Under the pieces are notes generated by a model. The model made no database searches, had not been told where the DNA came from, and worked only from the letters and a program-made list of their open reading frames with translations. Shown here in pieces: positions 55,235 through 64,000 of a stretch of 64,000 bases of DNA; position 1 is the stretch's first letter; the number at the start of each line of letters is the position of its first letter. Location: positions 1,612,001 to 1,676,000 of the forward strand of contig CP079955.1 in assembly GCA_019357535.2 (NCBI GenBank), given 5' to 3'. The position numbers were made by a program, and so were the translations under genes. Source of the DNA: Macrococcus sp. 19Msa1099. Lineage in GTDB: Bacteria > Bacillota > Bacilli > Staphylococcales > Staphylococcaceae.

Positions 55235-55308
55235 TGGACCTTGCAGGACTCGAACCTGCGACCAAACGGTTATGAGCCGTTTGCTCTAACCAACTGAGCT
55301 AAAGGTCC
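55235..55308 (-). tRNA. tRNA-Ile2 (anticodon CAT, lysidine-modified)
   Basis: Starts GGACCTTTAGCTCAGTTGG on the minus strand with anticodon CAT. The acceptor and D-arm match the Gram-positive tRNA-Ile whose wobble C becomes lysidine (reads AUA), not elongator Met, which is the next gene. CCA is not encoded. Confidence 0.82.
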
Positions 55309-55343
55309 TAAATCCAAAGGTAAACACTTATTAAAATAAATAG

Positions 55344-55417
55344 TGGCGGCAGAGGGGATCGAACCCCCGACCTCACGGGTATGAACCGTACGCTCTAGCC
55401 AGCTGAGCTACGCCGCC
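55344..55417 (-). tRNA. Elongator tRNA-Met (anticodon CAT)
   Basis: Starts GGCGGCGTAGCTCAGCTGG on the minus strand, anticodon CAT with a full acceptor stem. It resembles Bacillus elongator Met. CCA is not encoded. Confidence 0.88.
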
Positions 55418-55436
55418 GAAATAATAATTAAGTTTA

Positions 55437-55512
55437 TGGTGGAGACTAGCGGGATCGAACCGCTGACCTCCTGCGTGCAAAGCAGGCGCTCTCCCAGCTG
55501 AGCTAAGCCCCC
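55437..55512 (-). tRNA. tRNA-Ala (anticodon TGC)
   Basis: Starts GGGGGCTTAGCTCAGCTGG on the minus strand, anticodon TGC, encoded CCA. Confidence 0.95.
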
Positions 55513-55528
55513 ATATATGTAAAGCGAG

Positions 55529-55602
55529 TCGGGAAGACAGGATTCGAACCTGCGACCCCTTGGTCCCAAACCAAGTGCTCTACCAAGCTGAGCTACTTCC
55601 CG
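55529..55602 (-). tRNA. tRNA-Pro (anticodon TGG)
   Basis: Starts CGGGAAGTAGCTCAGCTTGG on the minus strand, anticodon TGG. CCA is not encoded. Confidence 0.95.
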
Positions 55603-55615
55603 TAGCTAATAAAAA

Positions 55616-55692
55616 TGGCGCGCCCGAGAGGAGTCGAACCCCTAACCTTTTGATCCGTAGTCAAACGCTCTATCCAATTGAGCTACGGGCGC
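55616..55692 (-). tRNA. tRNA-Arg (anticodon ACG)
   Basis: Starts GCGCCCGTAGCTCAATTGG on the minus strand, anticodon ACG (inosine expected), encoded CCA. Confidence 0.95.
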
Positions 55693-55707
55693 ATATTAAA
55701 AATTAAA

Positions 55708-55796
55708 TGGTGCCGAGGACCGGAATCGAACCGGTACGGTAATCACTTACCGCAGGATTTTAAGTCCTGTGCGTCTGCCAGTTCCGCCACCCCGGC
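55708..55796 (-). tRNA. tRNA-Leu (anticodon TAA)
   Basis: Class II tRNA starting GCCGGGGTGGCGGAACTGG on the minus strand, anticodon TAA, encoded CCA. Confidence 0.95.
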
Positions 55797-55812
55797 ATTC
55801 AAAATTTAATAA

Positions 55813-55887
55813 TGGAGCGAAAGACGGGATTCGAACCCGCGACCCCAACCTTGGCAAGGTTGTATTCTACCACTGAACTACTTTCGC
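55813..55887 (-). tRNA. tRNA-Gly (anticodon GCC)
   Basis: Starts GCGAAAGTAGTTCAGTGG on the minus strand, anticodon GCC, normal D- and T-loops, encoded CCA. Confidence 0.95.
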
Positions 55888-55892
55888 AAAAA

Positions 55893-55976
55893 TGGTGCGG
55901 GTGAAGGGAGTCGAACCCCCACGCCAAAGGCGCTAGATCCTAAGTCTAGTGCGTCTGCCAATTCCGCCACACCCGC
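55893..55976 (-). tRNA. tRNA-Leu (anticodon TAG)
   Basis: Class II tRNA starting GCGGGTGTGGCGGAATTGG on the minus strand, anticodon TAG, encoded CCA. Confidence 0.95.
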
Positions 55977-55993
55977 ATATAAAATTATTAAAA

Positions 55994-56069
55994 TGGTGAG
56001 CCATAGAGGATTCGAACCTCTGACCCTTTGATTAAAAGTCAAATGCTCTACCAACTGAGCTAATGGCTC
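55994..56069 (-). tRNA. tRNA-Lys (anticodon TTT)
   Basis: Starts GAGCCATTAGCTCAGTTGG on the minus strand, anticodon TTT, encoded CCA. Confidence 0.95.
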
Positions 56070-56075
56070 TAGAAA

Positions 56076-56151
<76 letters not shown>

Positions 56152-56162
56152 ATAATATTAAA

Positions 56163-56238
56163 TGGTGGAGGATGACGGGCTCGAACCGCCGACCCTCTGC
56201 TTGTAAGGCAGATGCTCTCCCAGCTGAGCTAATCCTCC
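56163..56238 (-). tRNA. tRNA-Val (anticodon TAC)
   Basis: Starts GGAGGATTAGCTCAGCTGG on the minus strand, anticodon TAC, encoded CCA. First tRNA after 5S rRNA. Confidence 0.95.
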
Positions 56239-56248
56239 TGGGTATATT

Positions 56249-56363
56249 GCCCGGCAACGTCCTACTCTCGCGGATCGTAAGACCAACTACCATCGGCGCT
56301 AGAGAGCTTAACTTCTGTGTTCGGTATGGGAACAGGTGTGACCTCTCTGCCATCGTCACCAGA
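56249..56363 (-). rRNA. rrf: 5S ribosomal RNA
   Basis: About 115 nt, starting TCTGGTGACGATGGCAGAGA and ending with the complementary GCCGGGC on the minus strand; the internal CCCATACCGAACACAGAAGTTAAG region is typical of Firmicute 5S. Confidence 0.95.
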
Positions 56364-56390
56364 CAAATGAAAGAATAAATAGTTTATACT

Positions 56391-56435
56391 TTCAAAACTA
56401 GATAAAGTAAGTAAGATATATTAGATTCTACCCGG
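56391..56435 (-). other. 3' half of the 23S rRNA processing stem
   Basis: Complementary over most of its length to 59475-59519 (core AAAACTAGATAAAGTAAG). In the precursor RNA the two flanks of 23S would pair, forming the stem cut by RNase III or Mini-III. Confidence 0.75.
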
Positions 56436-56463
56436 CAATCCCGAATAAAAAATCTATAAAATT

Positions 56464-61160
<4,697 letters not shown>

Positions 61161-61294
61161 ATTGCTTGATAAAGCTCTTTGATTGCTTGAGGCAATCACT
61201 CTTGGGAGTGAACTTAATCACTCAAATTATTGGAATTAACGTTGACATATTGTCATTCAGTTTTCAATGTTCATTTTTGTTTCTACAAGATAAA

Positions 61295-61323
61295 AGTTTA
61301 ACACGTTTCTTTCTTGTTTGCAA
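61295..61323 (-). promoter_or_regulatory. rRNA operon promoter P2
   Basis: Minus strand: -35 TTGCAA, 17-bp spacer, -10 TAAACT, about 130 bp upstream of 16S. Confidence 0.7.
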
Positions 61324-61500
61324 GCTTTATTTTGAAGAAGTTTTACACTCACGATTTCTTATTTGAAATGTTTTGTGCGCCGTTCTTACTCAATTAATAT
61401 TAAATGTTTGAGAACAAAGTTTCAATAGTCTTTTTTACACTTTTTCAATTTGTTTTTCAAACGCTTAATCGTTGGCGTCGCTTGTTTTTGCGACTTTTAT

Positions 61501-61529
61501 ATCTTAACAAGTGAACCCATATTCGTCAA
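61501..61529 (-). promoter_or_regulatory. rRNA operon promoter P1
   Basis: Minus strand: -35 TTGACG, 17-bp spacer, -10 TAAGAT, about 340 bp upstream of 16S. Tandem promoters are usual for Firmicute rRNA operons. Confidence 0.75.
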
Positions 61530-61695
61530 GCCTTTTTATAATTATTTTTTATTTATTATTCTTTCTTCTATATATTATAGTTCTATTGATAATTATCCTT
61601 TATATTATAACACTCATTTTAATTATAGCGCGTTATTATAACAGTATATAAAGAATATGTTATAATTCTTGTCAGTATATATAGGAGATGATGAT

Positions 61696-62100
61696 TTGAA
61701 GTTATTCAATAGAAAACCTACGAGTAAGATCAACAGAATGCGCACTTGGGCACTTTCTATTATATTTATTGCAATGATTGTAATGTATATAGGTGCGGCA
61801 ATATTCTATTTCTCTCATAGTAAACTGCTGTTTTCATTGTTTTTATTGATTGGTACATTATTATTCTTATTTAGTTTCGTAATGTATTTCTGGATTGGTA
61901 TGCTATCGACAAGAACTGTACAGGTACGCTGTCCAAACTGTGAGCATTATACAAAGATGCTTGGCAGAGCGGATATATGTGCTAACTGCAACCAGCCATT
62001 GACACTTGACCCTTCATTAGAAGGTAAAGCGTTCAATCAAGATTACAATAATAAGAGAAAGAGCAAGGCACTTGAAGAACAAAATAAAAACGGAAACTAA
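61696..62100 (+). CDS. ygzB: YgzB-like zinc-ribbon membrane protein (UPF0295)
   Basis: A 134-residue protein with a basic N-terminus (KLFNRKPTSKINRMR), two hydrophobic segments (about residues 18-40 and 47-70) and a cytoplasmic zinc ribbon VRCPNCEHYTKMLGRADICANC. This is the YgzB/DUF2614 layout, and ygzB adjoins perR in Bacillus as here (convergent). The likely start is TTG, eight bases after AGGAG; a GTG further upstream lacks a ribosome site. Function unknown. Confidence 0.85.
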   Translation: MKLFNRKPTSKINRMRTWALSIIFIAMIVMYIGAAIFYFSHSKLLFSLFLLIGTLLFLFSFVMYFWIGMLSTRTVQVRCPNCEHYTKMLGRADICANCNQPLTLDPSLEGKAFNQDYNNKRKSKALEEQNKNGN

Positions 62101-62121
62101 TTTTAATTAGTTTCCGTTTTT
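62086..62121. terminator. Bidirectional terminator between ygzB and perR
   Basis: AAAAACGGAAACTAA pairs perfectly with TTAGTTTCCGTTTTT around a six-base loop; it overlaps both stop codons. Confidence 0.88.
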
Positions 62122-62556
62122 ATTTTGACATTCTGGACATACACCATAAATCTCCATACGATGATGGGTAACAGCATAACCTGTAATATGTTCTGCAATA
62201 TTCTCTACTTCATCTAATCTCGGGTAGTGAAAATCTTTAATCTTACCACAAGCTGTACAGATAATGTGGTAATGATTCTGCGTATCAAAATCAAATCTGC
62301 TCGCTGCATCACCATATGTGAGTTCCTTTACAAGACCGCTCTCTTTGAAGACCTTTAAGTTATTATAGACAGTAGCCACACTCATATTAGGGAAATTCGG
62401 GGATAGCGCTTTATAAATTTCATCAGCTGACGGGTGACTATCTGTTGCAATAAGGTACTGTAAAATAGCTTGTCGTTGAGGTGTAATCCTTACGCCAGTC
62501 TTTCTTAACGTGCTAATTGCTTCTTGCAGAAAGTCTTTCTGCGTATGAACTGACAT
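62107..62556 (-). CDS. perR: Peroxide-responsive repressor PerR
   Basis: Fur-family metalloregulator of 149 residues that represses catalase, ahpCF, bcp and iron-storage genes until peroxide oxidises its iron-bound histidines. The regulatory metal ligands can be placed at His41 (DSHPSADE), Asp89, His95, His97 ([10 protein letters not shown]) and Asp108; the structural zinc site is Cys100, Cys103, Cys140 and Cys143. The DNA-binding helix lies in [13 protein letters not shown]. The AGAGGTGATC ribosome site precedes the ATG. It lies just downstream of bcp and a dehydrogenase gene on the same strand. Confidence 0.95.
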   Translation of the reverse strand: MSVHTQKDFLQEAISTLRKTGVRITPQRQAILQYLIATDSHPSADEIYKALSPNFPNMSVATVYNNLKVFKESGLVKELTYGDAASRFDFDTQNHYHIICTACGKIKDFHYPRLDEVENIAEHITGYAVTHHRMEIYGVCPECQNKNGN

Positions 62557-62627
62557 TTGATCACCTCTTTTTACTTTATAGTAATTCTATTTTACATCTT
62601 AATTTTCCTTATTGTCAAATACCTAGT

Positions 62628-63575
62628 TTAGTACCCTTTGTCTAAGTCTACCAGATTCTTGAAGTTACGTTTATTATCAATTCCCATATTCATATTATCA
62701 ACAAAGATATTTGTAGCACGTTGATTGTAATGGGTACTCAGTCCAGTTATATGTGGTGTCATAATCACGTTGTCTAATTTATATAGTGGATGCTCCGCTT
62801 CAAGGGGTTCGTTATAAAAGACATCTAGGCATGCGAATCTAATGACTTTATCTGTCAATGCCTGAATCAGTATATCTTCTTTAACTACTGTACCTCTACC
62901 TACATTAATAAACAGTGCGTCACTCCCCATCGCCTGGAAATCTTCTTGTTTAAGTAGATCTATCGTACTTTCTGTTTCCGGTAATACATTGACAATTATA
63001 TCTGATTGTTCAAATGCGTGTAGGCGTTCATCAATCGCATATACTTCATCAAAATACGCTATATCTTGCCCTGTTGTATTGATACCAATTACTTTCATAT
63101 TGAATGCTTGTGCAATACGTGCAGCATACGACGGGATTTCTCCTGTACCGATAAAGCAGATGGTCTGCTCGAACAGTTCTTTGTGTCTAATGTCTGTTTT
63201 AAAGCCTTTATCCTGTTGTAATTTGTAATATTCTAATACATTTTTGTAGTCCGTCATAATATAGCTGAATATATACTCTGAGATTTGTACTTTATGAACG
63301 CCACGTGCATTCGTTAATATCATATTTCTCTCTTTAATTGTTTTAAGTGGCAGCTTGTTAACTCCAGCTGCATACCATGCTATCCATTTTAAATTCGGGC
63401 ATTGTGAGAGAAATGCTTCATCCACTTGTCTGTCATGTGAGATTAATATATCCATACTTTTCTTATCTTCGTCAGTCATATCTTTTAGCGCTATTGATTT
63501 AAATGAATGCTCAGGGTACTGTGCTATAAGATTATTCAATAATTCTCCAAGTTTTACATTCGAAATAATGTTCAT
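62628..63575 (-). CDS. D-2-hydroxyacid dehydrogenase family protein
   Basis: A 315-residue NAD(P)-dependent dehydrogenase of the D-isomer 2-hydroxyacid type. Core features: WIAWYAAGVNKLP, the Rossmann glycine motif FIGTGEIPSYAA (the third Gly of GxGxxG is replaced by Pro), substrate-binding Arg in INVGRGTVVKED, LDVFYNEPLEAEHPLY and the catalytic His in MTPHITGLS. Substrate unknown. The ATG directly follows the bcp stop codon, so the two genes are co-transcribed. Staphylococci have the same gene between bcp and perR as I remember it. Confidence 0.88.
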   Translation of the reverse strand: MNIISNVKLGELLNNLIAQYPEHSFKSIALKDMTDEDKKSMDILISHDRQVDEAFLSQCPNLKWIAWYAAGVNKLPLKTIKERNMILTNARGVHKVQISEYIFSYIMTDYKNVLEYYKLQQDKGFKTDIRHKELFEQTICFIGTGEIPSYAARIAQAFNMKVIGINTTGQDIAYFDEVYAIDERLHAFEQSDIIVNVLPETESTIDLLKQEDFQAMGSDALFINVGRGTVVKEDILIQALTDKVIRFACLDVFYNEPLEAEHPLYKLDNVIMTPHITGLSTHYNQRATNIFVDNMNMGIDNKRNFKNLVDLDKGY

Positions 63576-64000
63576 CTATTTTTCTCCTTGCAATACTTTT
63601 TTGATATCTTCCATCTGAGTCTTCACTTTAACACCGTCAAAGACTTCAATGATTCGTGTATCGTCATCAAGAATAATCGTTGTTCTGACAATGCCCATTG
63701 ATTCCTTACCGAACGACTTCTTGAGCCTATATATACTTAGCTGCTTTGAAAAACCATAGTCTTCATCTACTAGCAAATCGAATTTCAGATTATGCTTATT
63801 AATAAAATTCGTATGCTTTACTTTACTATCTCCACTTATACCATATACTTGTGCATCCAGTGCATTAAGTACATCTAGATTATCATTGAAATCACACGCT
63901 TGAGTTGTACATGTTGGTGTATTATCTCTCGGATAGAAGTATAAAACTGTCTTTTTACCGAACAGATCTTGATTTGTAATGATTTCCCCATCTTGATTCT
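63576..64000 (-). CDS. bcp: Thioredoxin-dependent peroxiredoxin Bcp (5' end outside window)
   Basis: AhpC/TSA-family peroxiredoxin that reduces hydrogen peroxide and organic peroxides using thioredoxin. About 140 residues are visible on the minus strand and the frame continues past the window edge, so the N-terminus is missing. The segment VLYFYPRDNTPTCTTQACDF holds the peroxidatic Cys in TPTC and the resolving Cys five positions later, as in Bcp/PrxQ. GISGDSKVKHTNF follows. It is likely under PerR control, given the neighbour and the family's usual regulation; no PerR box is visible because the promoter is outside. Confidence 0.92.
   Translation of the reverse strand, partial: NQDGEIITNQDLFGKKTVLYFYPRDNTPTCTTQACDFNDNLDVLNALDAQVYGISGDSKVKHTNFINKHNLKFDLLVDEDYGFSKQLSIYRLKKSFGKESMGIVRTTIILDDDTRIIEVFDGVKVKTQMEDIKKVLQGEK

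Larger units (their letters stand above)
61161..61695. other. rRNA operon leader and divergent region to ygzB
   Basis: No coding gene. From the 16S side: 61232-61271 is complementary to 59528-59567 (16S processing stem). Two rRNA promoters follow (listed separately). The part from about 61530 to 61670 is very AT-rich and should contain the ygzB promoter on the plus strand, where TATAAT at 61661-61666 is the best -10; its -35 is poor. Confidence 0.7.

Noticed and set aside
55235-55308. Second elongator tRNA-Met
   Set aside because: Its acceptor and D-arm match Gram-positive tRNA-Ile2 with CAT anticodon; elongator Met is the next gene.
62560-62600. PerR box upstream of perR
   Set aside because: An AT-rich stretch resembles TTATAAT-N-ATTATAA only loosely, with many mismatches, so no operator is claimed.

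Overview
The window looks like the chromosome of a low-GC Gram-positive coccus of the family Staphylococcaceae. The marks are a TRAP/HmoB-type protein beside hemEHY and ecsAB, a ComK homologue, an AirSR (YhcSR) oxygen-sensing pair with an XdrA-like regulator nearby, PerR next to YgzB, and a non-proteinogenic tRNA-Gly of the kind used for pentaglycine-type peptidoglycan bridges. A fumC-ppx-ppk cluster and several Bacillus-like gene orders suggest Macrococcus or a related genus rather than Staphylococcus aureus. That genus-level placement is inference.

Layout. 1-7084: menaquinone genes menF-menD-menH-menB-menE on the minus strand with overlapping starts and stops, and menA divergent. 7150-9080: two small unknown genes, then tRNA cluster 1 (10 tRNAs, two transcription units). 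9160-10240: comK divergent from an IDEAL-domain gene. 10239-14607: lplA with the coproporphyrin-dependent haem genes hemE-hemH-hemY. 14742-20529: traP, ecsAB, hit, a ytxH-like gene, hpr (scoC), a DUF3267-like membrane protein and prsA, an arrangement similar to Bacillus. 20563-28864: yhaM-yhaN-yhaO, hemZ, yheA, yheB. 28999-37389: an XdrA-like regulator, a dicarboxylate/glutamate symporter, a CDF exporter, the yhcX-airS-airR operon, a pseudouridine synthase and a nitroreductase. 37589-42739: fumC-ppx-ppk. 42850-52117: a small acidic protein, a NERD-domain protein, a NagB-like protein, a small membrane peptide, nfrA-like, trmL, queG, a GlnPQ-type ABC transporter, an aminotransferase and an EIIC-like membrane protein. 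52294-54006: a CtsR-type-controlled ClpP paralogue and a headless TPR regulator remnant. 54031-61160: one complete rRNA operon on the minus strand (16S-23S-5S) followed by 22 tRNAs, plus a separately promoted tRNA-Leu. 61696-64000: ygzB, perR, a D-2-hydroxyacid dehydrogenase and a bcp gene cut by the window end.

Most of the window is housekeeping and I see no CRISPR array, prophage or insertion sequence. Features that stand out: a YhaO homologue that has lost nearly all metal-binding residues while its partner ATPase YhaN is intact; a ClpP paralogue with a perfect triad but no canonical N-terminal axial region, behind a CtsR-like operator that overlaps its -35; the structurally deviant tRNA-Gly; a dispersed long-hairpin element (two copies with compensatory stem changes); and a 41-bp tandem repeat after the NERD gene.

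Start codons were chosen by ribosome-binding-site spacing, so several differ from the longest reading frame. Gene names rest on remembered family sequences and motifs; no database search was run.
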